The notes: a model not told the origin generated them from the sequence alone. 64,000 nt of DNA from Rhodanobacter thiooxydans LCS2 (GCF_000264375.1 NZ_AJXW01000006.1:1-64000); one strand, 5' to 3'. Positions 43,576-53,627 are shown, counted from the stretch's first letter. Numbers and translations are program-made.

Positions 43576-45506
43576 CAGTTCGCGGCGGGCTGGAAGGTTC
43601 CGCTCGGCACGGAACCCGCCGGTGCCGGCTCGGCGCTGGCGGGCGGGGCGTTCGAGGGCGCGTCGTCCAGCTGCAGGCTGCCGCCCAGCGGGCGCGCGAG
43701 GCCATTCTGGAACTGCGCCCAGATCAGCACCCGGCGTACCCGGCCGAACTGGTCGGCGGCGAGCTGGCCGCTGGCGCCGGGCACGTAGCTGCCCGGGTGG
43801 GCGCGCAGCCATTCCAGGTAGGGCACCAGGTTCCAGGCGTCCATGCCGAACGCGAACAGCCGCGCCGCGCCGCCGCGCGCGGCCGGCAGCCGCGCGGCGA
43901 CGCCGTCGTGGTTGGGCAGGCCGGGCTGGGCGTCGAACAGCCACGGCGCGTCGCAGAACTCCACCCCGTCAAGGTCGCGGTTCGCGGCGACGTCGTCGCT
44001 GCCTTCGTAGACGTGCGAGGTGGCGATCACCGGCAGGTTCACCTGTGCGATGCGCAATTGCGGCAGCAGCAGGCGCGCCTGCTCCGGTCGCATGCTGATG
44101 AAGATGCCGGTGTCGCCTACCGCGCCGCTGGCAGCAGGCGCCGCGGTGGTGCCGGCTGCCGCAGGCTGGACCGGCGCCGCCGCTGCATTGGTGCCGACGG
44201 GAAGCTTCAGGCCGGCGATGAGGCTGGCGTAACTGGTGACGCCCGGCGGCAGGGTGACCATGCCGGCCAATTCACCGCCGCGCGCCGCCAGCTCGGCCTT
44301 GAACGCGCTGGCGGCGCGCTGCGCGAAGTCGTCGGTGGAAACCACCGCATAGACCCGGCGCAGGCCGCGCTCGACCATGTGGTCGGCGGCCTGGGCGCCT
44401 TCGGTCTCCGGCAGCAGGCCGAATTCGCTGGCGTCGCCGGCAGGCAACTGCTTGTCGTCGGGGTGGTTCAGCGCCAGCAGCGGCACCGGCAGCCGCGGCT
44501 GACTGAACACCGCGGCAACCTCACCGCGAGTCAGCGGTCCGACCACCAGTCGGGCGCCGTCGCTGACCGCCTGCTGGTACGCCTTGACCGCGCCGTCGGC
44601 GGTGCCCTGGCTGTCGTAGACGCGCACCGACGGGCGCGGTGCGTGATTGCGCCCGGCGTCGAGGTAGGCGGCGAAGAAGCCTTCGCGGATGGCCGTGCTT
44701 GCCGCGGCGTAATTGCCGTCGCTGGGCAGCAGCAGCGCGACCTGGCTGGGCGCCTTGTAACCCTCGCGCACGTTCGCGTTGGCGCCGGGCAGCAGGGTGC
44801 CGACCGGCTGCTGCAGCTCCGGCGGCGGCTGCGCCACGGCGACGCCGAGCCGGCTCAGCGCTTCGTTCACCCACGGCAGCATGCGGTCGCCGCGCTGCAT
44901 CGCGGCGGCACGCTGCTTGAGCGAGTCGACACCGACCTGGCCCAGCAGGTCGAGCACCTGCTGGCGGTTCTGGGAGTGGTCGTAGCCGCTCAATTGGCCG
45001 TCCATCTGCACGCGGGTGCGGGCGGCGCCCCAGGGGTCGCCGCTGGCCGCCATGGCGCGGGCACGCCACTCGAGCAGGCGCAACTGCAGTGGCGCGGGCA
45101 CCGTCACGTTCGGCTGGGTGGTCAGCCGCAGCGCGGTGGCGGCGTCATGCCGGTTGAGCGCGAGCTCGGCCTGCAGCAGGTCGAAGCGCAGCGGTTCGTC
45201 GCCGCTCAGGCGCTGGCGCTTGATGTCCGCCAGCACCGGGATGACTTTGTCGAGCTGGCCTTCCTCGCGCCATGCTTCGGCGGCCAGCAGGCGGTAGCTG
45301 TCGGCATGGCCGCGCGATTGCGCGGCGAGTGCCAGCCACGCCTGCGCGGCCTGGTCGAACTGGCCCTGGCGGGACAGCGCCTCGGCGCTCTGCGCGGCGG
45401 CGAGCTCGGCCGGCGAGCGCGGCGTATTGGCCGGCACGCAGGCCACCAGCACCAGGGCGGCCAGCAGTGCGATCGCGGCGACGCGCGAGAGGCGCATGAA
45501 GCGCAT
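43575..45506 (-). CDS. lpoA: Penicillin-binding protein activator LpoA
   Basis: A 643-aa outer-membrane lipoprotein that activates the peptidoglycan synthase PBP1A from outside the inner membrane. A lipobox (LVAC) follows the signal sequence MRFMRLSRVAAIALLAALVLVAC. The N-terminal half is helical TPR-like, and the C-terminal half is a periplasmic-binding-protein fold (VALLLPSDGNYAAAS...GFFAAYLDAG, LVVGPLTRGEVAAV). The ATG at 45506 has AAGGGA 6 nt upstream. It is divergent from rsmI and coupled to yraN. Its PBP1A partner is not in the window. Confidence 0.9.
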   Translation of the reverse strand: MRFMRLSRVAAIALLAALVLVACVPANTPRSPAELAAAQSAEALSRQGQFDQAAQAWLALAAQSRGHADSYRLLAAEAWREEGQLDKVIPVLADIKRQRLSGDEPLRFDLLQAELALNRHDAATALRLTTQPNVTVPAPLQLRLLEWRARAMAASGDPWGAARTRVQMDGQLSGYDHSQNRQQVLDLLGQVGVDSLKQRAAAMQRGDRMLPWVNEALSRLGVAVAQPPPELQQPVGTLLPGANANVREGYKAPSQVALLLPSDGNYAAASTAIREGFFAAYLDAGRNHAPRPSVRVYDSQGTADGAVKAYQQAVSDGARLVVGPLTRGEVAAVFSQPRLPVPLLALNHPDDKQLPAGDASEFGLLPETEGAQAADHMVERGLRRVYAVVSTDDFAQRAASAFKAELAARGGELAGMVTLPPGVTSYASLIAGLKLPVGTNAAAAPVQPAAAGTTAAPAASGAVGDTGIFISMRPEQARLLLPQLRIAQVNLPVIATSHVYEGSDDVAANRDLDGVEFCDAPWLFDAQPGLPNHDGVAARLPAARGGAARLFAFGMDAWNLVPYLEWLRAHPGSYVPGASGQLAADQFGRVRRVLIWAQFQNGLARPLGGSLQLDDAPSNAPPASAEPAPAGSVPSGTFQPAAN

Positions 45507-45587
45507 GGGAGTTCCCTTGTTCGTCATGGTCGTCAATGCGCGATCATAGCGGATCGACTTGCCGGCTTACGGCGCAGGAGTTTGCAG

Positions 45588-46433
45588 ATGTCAGCACAAA
45601 TGGGCTGCCTGTGGGTGGTCGCCACGCCCATCGGCCACCGCGACGATCTTTCCGCGCGCGCCATCGACACGCTGCGCCAGGTGGCGGTGATCGCGGCCGA
45701 GGACACCCGCCACAGCCGGCCGCTGCTGGTGCATCACAACATCGACACGCCGCTGATCGCGCTGCACGAGCACAACGAGCGCGAGGCGGTGGAAGCGATC
45801 GTGCGCCGCATGCAGGCTGGCGAGGCGGTGGCGCTGATCTCCGATGCGGGCACGCCGCTGATCAGCGATCCGGGTTTCCGGCTGGTGCGCGCCGCGCGCG
45901 CCGCCGGCATCCGTTGTATTCCGGTGCCGGGCGCCTGCGCGGCGATCGCCGCGCTGTCGGTGGCCGGCCTGCCCAGCGACCGTTTCGTGTTCGAGGGTTT
46001 CCTGCCGCCGAAGGCGGCGGCGCGGCGCAGCCGGCTGCAGGAACTGGCGGGCGATGGGCGCACACTCATCTTCTATGAGTCGTCGCACCGCGTTGCCGAA
46101 AGCCTCGCCGACATGCGCGACGTGTTCGGCGCCGGGCGCGAGGCGGTGCTGGCGCGCGAGCTGACCAAGCTGTTCGAGACGGTGCTCGGCAAGCCGCTGG
46201 CGGAGCTGGCCGAACGGGTGGCGAACGATCCCGACCAGCAACGCGGCGAATGCGTGATCCTGGTCGCCGGTCGCGGCGAGGAGGCCGACGCGAAGCTGGC
46301 CGAGGGCCAGCGCGTGTTCGCCATCCTGCGCGAGGAACTGCCGCCGGCGAAGGCGGCCAAGCTCGCCGCCGCGATCAGCGGCGCGCCGCGCAAGCTCTTG
46401 TATGGCGAGCAGGGAACAGGGAATCGGGAATAG
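45588..46433 (+). CDS. rsmI: 16S rRNA (cytidine-1402 2'-O)-methyltransferase
   Basis: A 281-aa tetrapyrrole-methylase-fold enzyme that 2'-O-methylates C1402 of 16S rRNA. It has LWVVATPIGHRDDLSARAIDTL, AEDTRHSRPLL, ISDAGTPLISDPGFRLV, LSVAGLPSDRFVFEGFLP and FYESSHRV. GCAGGAG precedes the ATG at 45588. The last residues (YGEQGTGNRE) are encoded by a copy of the GGGAATAGGGAATC repeat, so the natural C-terminus has probably been replaced. Confidence 0.96.
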   Translation: MSAQMGCLWVVATPIGHRDDLSARAIDTLRQVAVIAAEDTRHSRPLLVHHNIDTPLIALHEHNEREAVEAIVRRMQAGEAVALISDAGTPLISDPGFRLVRAARAAGIRCIPVPGACAAIAALSVAGLPSDRFVFEGFLPPKAAARRSRLQELAGDGRTLIFYESSHRVAESLADMRDVFGAGREAVLARELTKLFETVLGKPLAELAERVANDPDQQRGECVILVAGRGEEADAKLAEGQRVFAILREELPPAKAAKLAAAISGAPRKLLYGEQGTGNRE

Positions 46434-46499
46434 GGGAATCGGAAAAAGCGCGGCGCGCGAGCTTTTGCTTCTTCCCATTCCCTATTCCCGACTCCCGGC
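46410..46499. repeat. Family D repeat (GGGAATCGGGAATAGGGGAAT) with inverted arms
   Basis: Direct runs of GGGAATC/GGGAATA units on the left and their complements (CCCATTCCCTATTCCCGACT) on the right flank an AGCTTTTGCTT centre. The left arm encodes the C-terminus of rsmI and the right arm ends just before the rnpB promoter. Confidence 0.85.
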
Positions 46500-46502
46500 C
46501 AC

Positions 46503-46508
46503 TACAAT
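46503..46508 (+). promoter_or_regulatory. -10 box of rnpB
   Basis: TACAAT lies 6 nt before the first base of the RNase P RNA, the expected place for the -10 element. Its -35 region falls inside the family D repeat and is weak. Confidence 0.6.
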
Positions 46509-46513
46509 GGCCA

Positions 46514-46878
<365 letters not shown>

Positions 46879-46887
46879 CTCGTTCCC

Positions 46888-46930
46888 GCCTTCGTCACCA
46901 CCGCAACCGCATCGCGGTGGTGACGAAGGC
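46888..46930 (+). terminator. 17-bp perfect inverted repeat after rnpB
   Basis: GCCTTCGTCACCACCGC (46888-46904) pairs without mismatch with GCGGTGGTGACGAAGGC (46914-46930). It begins 10 nt after the P1 helix of RNase P RNA. A terminator without a T-run or an RNA 3'-end block is likely. Confidence 0.55.
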
Positions 46931-47129
46931 GCTTGTGTGAACGGTGGTTCATCCAGGAACGCCAGCGCGGGCCGATATGGCCGGGTTTCGCCCGGTTCGG
47001 GCGCCATGCGGCGCATTTTAATTTATAAAAAATTCCCTGCTTTCAAACACCTTGCTGGTGTTCCTCAGAAAATGCTGCACATGTGGTCAGTATTCTGCCT
47101 TTACTCCTTGATTCACAAGCGAAATTCCC

Positions 47130-47158
47130 TTGACAGTCTCATGGGGCGAGATTATCGT
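47130..47158 (+). promoter_or_regulatory. Promoter of the dcw cluster
   Basis: TTGACA at 47130-47135 is a perfect -35 box; TATCGT at 47153-47158, 17 nt downstream, serves as -10. An AT-rich run (ATTTTAATTTATAAAAAATT, 47015-47034) lies about 100 nt upstream. The region 46931-47129 shows no gene. Confidence 0.65.
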
Positions 47159-47192
47159 GGGCCCCAGTGTGAAATCGTGGGTTTTAGTGGAG
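47158..47192 (+). promoter_or_regulatory. MraZ operator: TGGGN boxes with 10-nt period
   Basis: TGGGC (47158), TGTGA (47168, degenerate), TGGGT (47178) and TGGAG (47188) are spaced exactly 10 nt apart. This matches the known MraZ-binding arrangement of TGGGN repeats separated by 5 nt. The boxes overlap the -10 region and the ribosome binding site of mraZ, so self-repression is expected. Confidence 0.75.
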
Positions 47193-47202
47193 TCCATTGA
47201 AC

Positions 47203-47649
47203 GTGTTCCAGGGCGAAACCGCCATCACCGTTGACGACAAGGGCCGCCTGACCATCCCGACCGCTTATCGGGAGCAGGTGGCGGGCGAGTGCGCCAATCG
47301 TCTGGTGATCACCTACAACCCGTTCGAGCCGGGCTGCCTGTGGCTGTTCCCGTACGCGGCGTGGGAGCTGGTGCGCGACCAGGTCAACGCGCTTTCCAAG
47401 GTGGTCAAGGCGCATCGCGACATGCAGATGAAGCTGGTCGGCGCGGCCGCGGTGGTCGAGCCCGACTCGGCGGCGCGGGTGCTGCTGCCGGCCAGCCAGC
47501 GCGCCACCACTGGCATCGAGAAAAAGGCGGTGCTGCTGGGCATGGGCGACAAGTTCGAGCTGTGGAGCGAGCAGGAACACCTCAAGAAGATCCGCCAGAC
47601 CATCGGCGAAGCGGAGATCACGCAGGCAATGGCGGAATTGCGCCTGTAA
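47203..47649 (+). CDS. mraZ: Transcriptional regulator MraZ
   Basis: A 148-aa AbrB-fold repressor of the division cluster. The two SpoVT/AbrB-like repeats are MFQGETAITVDDKGRLTIPTAYR and VVEPDSAARVLLPASQRATTGIEKKAVLLGMGDKFELWS. The GTG at 47203 gives the family start MFQGETAI; a TTG at 47197 is closer to the GGAG and remains possible. It heads the dcw operon and should bind the TGGGN boxes just upstream. rsmH follows 42 nt downstream. Confidence 0.95.
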   Translation: MFQGETAITVDDKGRLTIPTAYREQVAGECANRLVITYNPFEPGCLWLFPYAAWELVRDQVNALSKVVKAHRDMQMKLVGAAAVVEPDSAARVLLPASQRATTGIEKKAVLLGMGDKFELWSEQEHLKKIRQTIGEAEITQAMAELRL

Positions 47650-47691
47650 GGCGCGATCGGCATGTGGGCGGGACGGGAGCGGGAGTGCGGC

Positions 47692-48618
47692 ATGGCCGAG
47701 CAAGTTTTGCGGCACATCCCGGTGATGCTGGGTGAAGCAGTGGAGGGACTCGCCGTGCAGGCTGGCGGGCGCTATCTCGATGGAACCTTCGGTCGTGGCG
47801 GTCACGCCCGCGCGGTGCTGTCGCGCCTGGGCTCCAGCGGCCGGCTGCTGTTGATGGACCGCGATCCGACGGCGATCGCCGCCGCGCGAGCCGAGTTCGC
47901 CGGTGATCCGCGCGTGGCGATCCGCCACGCGAATTTTTCCAGCCTGGCCGAGTGGGACGAGACCGCCGCCGGCCTCGATGGCGTGTTGCTCGACCTCGGC
48001 GTGTCCTCGCCGCAGCTGGACGAAGCCGCACGCGGCTTCAGCTTCATGGCCGACGCGCCGCTGGACATGCGCATGGACCCCAGCCAGGGCGAGAGCGCCG
48101 CGGAATTCCTGGCCCAGGCCAGCGAGCGCGAGATCGCCGACGTGCTGTGGCATTACGGCGAGGAACGCCACAGCCGGCGCATCGCCCGCGCCATCGTGGC
48201 GGACCGCGACGCCACCCCGTTCACCCGCACCGGCCAGCTGGCCGCGCTGATCGAGCGGGTGGTCGGCCGGCGCGAGCCGGGCAAGCATCCGGCCACGCGC
48301 AGCTTCCAGGCGCTGCGCATCCGCGTGAACGGCGAGCTGGATGCTCTCAAGCAAGGGCTGGACGCGGCGCTGGAGCGGCTCAAACCCGGCGGCCGGCTGG
48401 CAGTGATCAGTTTCCATTCGCTGGAAGACCGCGCGGTAAAACTGTTCATCCGCGACCACTCCGGCCGCGTGCAGAACAGCCGCCGCGGGCCGCCGGTGCA
48501 AGTCGCGCCGGCGCGGCTGACCGCGGTCGGCAAGGCGCAGTTCCCGTCCGCGGCCGAGCAGGCGGCGAACCCGCGCGCTCGCTCGGCCGTGCTGCGCGTG
48601 GCGGAGAAGTTGACGTGA
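47692..48618 (+). CDS. rsmH: 16S rRNA (cytosine-1402 N4)-methyltransferase RsmH
   Basis: A 308-aa enzyme that N4-methylates C1402 of 16S rRNA, the same base that RsmI modifies. Motifs are [60 protein letters not shown] and [16 protein letters not shown]. The ATG at 47692 is preferred to one at 47662 because GGGAG lies 6 nt upstream. Its TGA overlaps the GTG of ftsL. Confidence 0.96.
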   Translation: MAEQVLRHIPVMLGEAVEGLAVQAGGRYLDGTFGRGGHARAVLSRLGSSGRLLLMDRDPTAIAAARAEFAGDPRVAIRHANFSSLAEWDETAAGLDGVLLDLGVSSPQLDEAARGFSFMADAPLDMRMDPSQGESAAEFLAQASEREIADVLWHYGEERHSRRIARAIVADRDATPFTRTGQLAALIERVVGRREPGKHPATRSFQALRIRVNGELDALKQGLDAALERLKPGGRLAVISFHSLEDRAVKLFIRDHSGRVQNSRRGPPVQVAPARLTAVGKAQFPSAAEQAANPRARSAVLRVAEKLT

Positions 48619-48884
48619 GGGCGCTCGGCGCCCTGAGCCTGCTGATGCTGCTGATCGCGGTGCTGGCCAGCGCGCTCGGCGTGGTGTGGACGCGCCACGA
48701 GAGCCGCGTGCTGTTCGTCAACCTGACCGCGCTGCAGAACCAGCGCGACGAACTGAACATCGAGTACGGCAAGCTCGAGCTGGAGCAGGCCACCTACGCC
48801 GAACCGCGGCGCATCGACGACGAGGCCCGGCAGAAGCTGGGCATGGTCGACCCGCGTCCGCAAGACATCCGGTTGCTGCGCTGA
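48615..48884 (+). CDS. ftsL: Cell division protein FtsL
   Basis: An 89-aa bitopic inner-membrane protein of the divisome. One N-terminal membrane helix ([22 protein letters not shown]) is followed by a periplasmic coiled coil ([28 protein letters not shown]) and [15 protein letters not shown], as in FtsL. It acts with FtsB and FtsQ to activate FtsWI. The GTG start overlaps the rsmH stop (GTGA). The cytoplasmic N-terminus is almost absent, shorter than in E. coli. Confidence 0.9.
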   Translation: MRALGALSLLMLLIAVLASALGVVWTRHESRVLFVNLTALQNQRDELNIEYGKLELEQATYAEPRRIDDEARQKLGMVDPRPQDIRLLR

Positions 48885-50698
48885 TGAGCTGGCGCAACCA
48901 CAGCACTCCCGCCCAGCCCGGTCGCCGCCGCGGCGCCGGCCCCAGCGCGCGCCGGCGCCTGGTGGTGGTGGTCGGCCTGCTCGGCCTGGTCTCGGTCGGG
49001 CTGGTGGCGCGTGCGTTCGACCTGCAGGTGGTGCGCAAGCAGTTCTACCAGCGCCAGGGTGACGCGCGCTTCCTGCGCGAGATGCCGATTCCGGTGTCGC
49101 GCGGCACCATCTTCGACCGCAACGGCGAGCCGCTGGCGGTGTCGACGCCGATGATGTCGATCTGGGCCAACCCGGCCGAGGTACTGGACAGCGACGAGCG
49201 CATCCCCGCGCTGGCGCAGGCGCTGGGGGTGGACGCGGACAGCCTGAAGGCGCAACTGGCGCAGCGCTCGGACCGCGAGTTCGTCTACCTGCGCCGGCAG
49301 ATGGCGCCGGCCGCGGCGCAGGCGGTGCTGGACCTGGGCATTCCCGGCATCAATGGCCAGCGCGAGTTCAAACGCTACTACCCCTCCGGCGAAGTGACCG
49401 CGCACGTGCTCGGCTTCACCAACATCGACGACCGCGGCCAGGAAGGGCTGGAGCTGGCCTACGACGACTGGCTGGCCGGCAAGCCGGGCGCGAAGCGCGT
49501 GATCCGCGACCGCATGGGCCACGTGGTAGAGGACATCGAGCAGGTGCGCGCGCCGAAGCCGGGGCAGAACCTCACCCTCAGCATCGACCGCCGCATCCAG
49601 TTCCTGGCCTACAGCGAACTGAAGAACGCGCTGGAGAAATCGCAAGCCGACTCCGGCTCGATCGTGGTGCTCGACGTGAAAACCGGCGAAGTGCTGGCGA
49701 TGGCCAACCTGCCCACCTACAACCCGAACGCGCTCGGCGGCAGCCGGCCCGGCCAGCGGCGCAACCGGGCGATGACCGACGTGCTCGAACCCGGCTCCAC
49801 CATCAAGCCGGTCCTGATGGCGGCGGCGCTGTCCAGCGGCAGGTACACGCCGACCAGCCCGATCATCGACACCACCGGCGGGCACTGGTACTTCCAGGGC
49901 CACGACATCCACGACACGCACAATTACGGGCTGCTGACGCCGACGGGGGTGATCACCAAGTCGAGCAACGTGGGCGCGGCGCGCATCGCGATGACGCTCG
50001 ACACGACACTGATGTACGACACCTACCGCGCGTTCGGCTTCGGCAACAGCACCGAGAGCGGCTTCCCCGGCGAGGCCGCCGGCTCGCTGCGCATCGGCCG
50101 CAGCTGGCGCCCGCTGGAGAAGGCCATTCTCGGCTACGGCTACGGCCTCAACGTGACCGTGTTGCAGCTGGTCAATGCCTACGCCACCATCGCCGATGGC
50201 GGCGTGATGCACAGCCCGAGCTTCATCAAGGGCGGCGACGCCACCTCCAAGCAGATCATCTCGCCGGAAGTGGCGGGCCAGCTGCTGCGCATGATGGAGA
50301 CGGTGACCGGCCCGGGCAGCACCGGCACACTGGCGCGCATCGCCAACTACAGCGTGGCCGGCAAGACCGGCACCGCGCACAAGGCCAGCATCGGCGGCTA
50401 CGCCAAGAGCAACTACACCTCGGCATTCGCCGGCATCGTGCCGGCGTCCAATCCGCGCCTGGCTGCGGTGGTGGTGATCGACAACCCGCAGAAGGGCAGC
50501 TACTACGGCGGCACCGTGTCGGGGCCGGTGTTCTCGCGGGTGATGGAAGGTGCGCTGCGCCTGCTCGACGTGCCGCCGGACAACATCGGCCGCTGGTACG
50601 TGGGCGGTCCGCTGCAGAACGTCGACGGCCTGGTTGGCAGCAAGCCGCCGGTCGATGCGCCGATCGACGACGCCCCGGTCGACGAGGACACGCCATGA
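48884..50698 (+). CDS. ftsI: Peptidoglycan transpeptidase FtsI (PBP3)
   Basis: A 604-aa septal cross-linking enzyme. An N-terminal membrane helix (about residues 28-47), a PBP dimerisation domain beginning RGTIFDRNGEPLAVSTP, and the transpeptidase with the active serine in EPGSTIKP (STIK), SSN in TKSSNVGAARI and KTG in VAGKTGTAHK. The start overlaps the ftsL stop by one base. The final residues PVDAPIDDAPVDEDTP are acidic and repetitive. It ends in the ATGA overlap with murE. Confidence 0.96.
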   Translation: MSWRNHSTPAQPGRRRGAGPSARRRLVVVVGLLGLVSVGLVARAFDLQVVRKQFYQRQGDARFLREMPIPVSRGTIFDRNGEPLAVSTPMMSIWANPAEVLDSDERIPALAQALGVDADSLKAQLAQRSDREFVYLRRQMAPAAAQAVLDLGIPGINGQREFKRYYPSGEVTAHVLGFTNIDDRGQEGLELAYDDWLAGKPGAKRVIRDRMGHVVEDIEQVRAPKPGQNLTLSIDRRIQFLAYSELKNALEKSQADSGSIVVLDVKTGEVLAMANLPTYNPNALGGSRPGQRRNRAMTDVLEPGSTIKPVLMAAALSSGRYTPTSPIIDTTGGHWYFQGHDIHDTHNYGLLTPTGVITKSSNVGAARIAMTLDTTLMYDTYRAFGFGNSTESGFPGEAAGSLRIGRSWRPLEKAILGYGYGLNVTVLQLVNAYATIADGGVMHSPSFIKGGDATSKQIISPEVAGQLLRMMETVTGPGSTGTLARIANYSVAGKTGTAHKASIGGYAKSNYTSAFAGIVPASNPRLAAVVVIDNPQKGSYYGGTVSGPVFSRVMEGALRLLDVPPDNIGRWYVGGPLQNVDGLVGSKPPVDAPIDDAPVDEDTP

Positions 50699-52257
50699 GC
50701 AGCGGCCACCTCGACCAGTTGCTGCTGGGCATCGCCGACGCGCCGATCGCCGCGGCGCCGGAAGTCGGCCGCATCGTGGTGACCGGGCTGAGCCTGGATT
50801 CGCGCCGGGTGCAGCGCGGCGATGCGTTCTTCGCCCTGCGCGGCGGCCACGCCCATGGCATCACCTTCGCCGCTGGCGCCGTGCAGCGTGGCGCACGGGT
50901 GGTGCTGGCGGAAGCGCCCGCGCCAGGTGAGTCCCTTCCCTTGTCTGCAGGGGAACGTGCCGAAGGCGGAAGGGGTCGACTGCCCCAGGCGGTCGACGAG
51001 GTTCCCGTGCTGTGGATCGACGGCTTGCACGGCCAGGTCAGCGAGATCGCCGCGCGCTTCTACCGCCGCCCCAGCGAGTCGATGCGGATGGTTGGCGTCA
51101 CCGGCACCAACGGCAAGACCTCGTGCGTGCAGCTGCTGGCGCAGGCGTTGACTCTGCTCGGCCACCGCGCGGCGTCGATTGGCACGCTCGGCGCCGGCGT
51201 GCATGGCCAGTTGCACGAAGGCGAGCGGACCACGCCCGACGCGGTGACGGTGCAGGCGCTGCTGGCGGAATTCCGCGACGCGGATGTCAGCCACGTCGCG
51301 ATGGAGGTGTCCTCGCACGCCCTGGAGCAGGGCCGTGTGGCGGCGGTGGATTACGAGGTGGCTGCGTTCACCAACCTCACCCGCGATCACCTGGACTACC
51401 ACGGCAGCATGCAGGCCTATGGTGCGGCGAAGGCCAAGCTGTTCGCCTGGCCGGGCCTCCGCAGCGCAGCGATCAACATCGACGACGCGTTCGGTCGCGA
51501 GCTGGCCGGGCAGTTGCCTGCCGACGTCGAGCGGCTGCGTTTCAGCATGGCCGGCGACGACGAGGCGGAAGTCGCCGCCAGCTCGATCGTCAGCTCGGCC
51601 GAAGGGCTGGCGTTCCTGCTGCGCACGCCGTGGGGCACGCGGGCGGTGCGCAGCCAGCTGATCGGCCGCTTCAACGTGGCCAACCTGCTGGCCGTGGTGG
51701 CCTGCCTCGGCGCGCTGGGTGAGCCGTTCGCGCGCATCGTCGAGGTGGTCGCACAGCTGCAGCCGGTGAACGGGCGCATGAGCCGGCTCGGCGGCGTGCA
51801 GGGCCAGCCGCTGGTGGTGGTCGACTATGCGCACACGCCGGATGCGCTGGAGCAGGCGCTGACCGCGGTGCGCGCGCATTGCGCCGGCAAGCTGATCTGC
51901 GTGTTCGGCTGCGGCGGCGAGCGCGACGCCGGCAAGCGTCCGCTGATGGGCGCGATCGCGGCGCGGCTGGCCGACGTGGCGATCGTCACCGACGATAACC
52001 CGCGCGCCGAGGACGGCGACGCGATCGTGGCGCAGATCGTCGCCGGCATGGCGGCGGCGCGCGCGATGGCGGTCGAGCGCGATCGCGCTACGGCAATCGC
52101 TGATGCGCTGCAATTCGCGCGGCCTGGCGATGCGGTGCTGATCGCCGGCAAGGGCCACGAAACCTACCAGGAGGGCGCCGCCGGCAAGCGACCGTTCGAC
52201 GACATGGCGGTGGCCCACGCGGTGCTCGCGCGGATCGGCAGGGAGGCACGCCCATGA
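50695..52257 (+). CDS. murE: UDP-MurNAc-tripeptide synthetase MurE (meso-DAP adding)
   Basis: A 520-aa cytoplasmic ligase that adds meso-diaminopimelate to UDP-MurNAc-L-Ala-D-Glu. The ATP loop is GVTGTNGKTSC, the central LTRDHLDYHGSM binds substrate, and DDNPRAED contains the DNPR motif of the DAP-adding enzymes. Residues at about 78-103 (PGESLPLSAGERAEGG and following) are an extra in-frame segment encoded by repeat-like DNA at 50930-50996. Both ends overlap neighbours by ATGA. The insert lies in the N-terminal domain, away from the active site. Confidence 0.95.
   Translation: MSSGHLDQLLLGIADAPIAAAPEVGRIVVTGLSLDSRRVQRGDAFFALRGGHAHGITFAAGAVQRGARVVLAEAPAPGESLPLSAGERAEGGRGRLPQAVDEVPVLWIDGLHGQVSEIAARFYRRPSESMRMVGVTGTNGKTSCVQLLAQALTLLGHRAASIGTLGAGVHGQLHEGERTTPDAVTVQALLAEFRDADVSHVAMEVSSHALEQGRVAAVDYEVAAFTNLTRDHLDYHGSMQAYGAAKAKLFAWPGLRSAAINIDDAFGRELAGQLPADVERLRFSMAGDDEAEVAASSIVSSAEGLAFLLRTPWGTRAVRSQLIGRFNVANLLAVVACLGALGEPFARIVEVVAQLQPVNGRMSRLGGVQGQPLVVVDYAHTPDALEQALTAVRAHCAGKLICVFGCGGERDAGKRPLMGAIAARLADVAIVTDDNPRAEDGDAIVAQIVAGMAAARAMAVERDRATAIADALQFARPGDAVLIAGKGHETYQEGAAGKRPFDDMAVAHAVLARIGREARP
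50930..50996. repeat. In-frame repeat insertion inside murE
   Basis: TCCCTTCCCTTGTCTGCAGG, then GGAACGTGCCGAAGGCGGAAGGGGTCG, resembles the GC-rich intergenic repeats of this genome (families C and related). It keeps the murE frame open and adds about 22 residues absent from typical MurE. That it arose by insertion is inferred. Confidence 0.55.
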
Positions 52258-53627
52258 TGCAGCTCGCCGCCATCGCGTTGTGGACCCACGGTCGCCTGCT
52301 CGGCAGTGACGTCGAGGTGACCGGCGTCGCCATCGACACGCGCAAGCTCAAGCCCGGCGACCTGTTCGTGGCGATCAGGGGCGAGCGGGTGGACGGCCAC
52401 GACTACCTGGCCGAGGCCGCCGCGCGCGGCGCGGTCGCTGCGCTGGTGACGCGCAAGGTCGACAGTGCGCTGCCGCAGCTGCTGGTGGACAGCGCCGAAC
52501 TGGCGCTCGGCGACCTGGCCAGCGCGGTGCGCGCCCAGCGCAACGTGCGTGTGGTGGGCATCACCGGCTCCAACGGCAAGACCACGGTGAAGACGCTGGT
52601 CGCCTCGATCCTGTCGCGGCACGGCCGCACCCACGTCAGCGCGGGCAACTTCAACAACGAGCTGGGCCTGCCGCTGAGCCTGCTGGCGATGCCGCAGGAC
52701 ACCGAGTACGCGGTGTTCGAGATGGGCGCCGGCAAGCCGGGCGACATCGCCTACCTGGCTGCCATCGCACGGCCCGATATCGGCCTCATTACGCTCATCG
52801 CGCCGGCGCATCTTGCGCGCATGGGCAGCATCGAGGGCGTGGCCGAGACCAAGGGCGCGCTGTACCAGGCCTTGCCGGCCGACGGCATCGCGATCATCAA
52901 CGCCGACGACGCGTTCGCCAGTTTCTTCACCGGCCTGGCCGGCGCGCGCAAGGTGCTGCGCTTCGGCCTCGACCAGCCGGCCGACGTAGGCGCCGACATC
53001 ATCGAGCAGCGTGTGGACGGCTCGCGCTTCGTGCTGAGCACGCCGCAGGGCGATGCCGAGGTGGCGCTGCCGCTGCCCGGCCGTCACAACATCGCCAACG
53101 CACTGGCCGCCACGGCGGTGGCGCTGGCGCTGGACGTGCCGCTGGACACCATCGTGACCGGGTTGGAGCAGGTGCCCGGCGTGGCCGGCCGGCTGCGCCG
53201 CGAAGTGGTGGCCGGCGGCTGGACGCTGATCGACGACAGCTACAACGCGAACCCGAGCTCGATGGCGGCGGCGATCGACACCCTGCTGCTGGCTGGGGGC
53301 GAACGCTGGCTGGTGCTGGGCGACATGGCCGAGCTGGGTGCGGATGCTCGCGCGCTGCACGCTGGCATCGGCGAGCGTGCGCGAGCGCGTGGTGTCGACC
53401 GGCTGTTCGCGGTCGGCCCGCTCGGCGCGGCCACGGTCGAGGCGTTCGGCGCGGGCGGCGAGCATTTCGAGGACAAGGCGGCGCTGATCGCCGTGCTGCA
53501 GGCGCAACTGCACGCGGGCGTCACCTGTCTGGTGAAGGGTTCGCGCTCGGCCGGCATGGAACAGGTGGTGGCGGCGCTCGGCGGTCATGCCGGCAAGAAC
53601 AAGGGGGGCGCATCCGATGCTGCTTGA
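52254..53627 (+). CDS. murF: UDP-MurNAc-tripeptide:D-Ala-D-Ala ligase MurF
   Basis: A 457-aa ATP-dependent ligase that adds D-Ala-D-Ala to complete the pentapeptide. It has [28 protein letters not shown], the P-loop [40 protein letters not shown] and [15 protein letters not shown]. Length is normal. The ATG overlaps the murE stop. Its 3' end overlaps the mraY start by 11 nt. Confidence 0.97.
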   Translation: MMQLAAIALWTHGRLLGSDVEVTGVAIDTRKLKPGDLFVAIRGERVDGHDYLAEAAARGAVAALVTRKVDSALPQLLVDSAELALGDLASAVRAQRNVRVVGITGSNGKTTVKTLVASILSRHGRTHVSAGNFNNELGLPLSLLAMPQDTEYAVFEMGAGKPGDIAYLAAIARPDIGLITLIAPAHLARMGSIEGVAETKGALYQALPADGIAIINADDAFASFFTGLAGARKVLRFGLDQPADVGADIIEQRVDGSRFVLSTPQGDAEVALPLPGRHNIANALAATAVALALDVPLDTIVTGLEQVPGVAGRLRREVVAGGWTLIDDSYNANPSSMAAAIDTLLLAGGERWLVLGDMAELGADARALHAGIGERARARGVDRLFAVGPLGAATVEAFGAGGEHFEDKAALIAVLQAQLHAGVTCLVKGSRSAGMEQVVAALGGHAGKNKGGASDAA

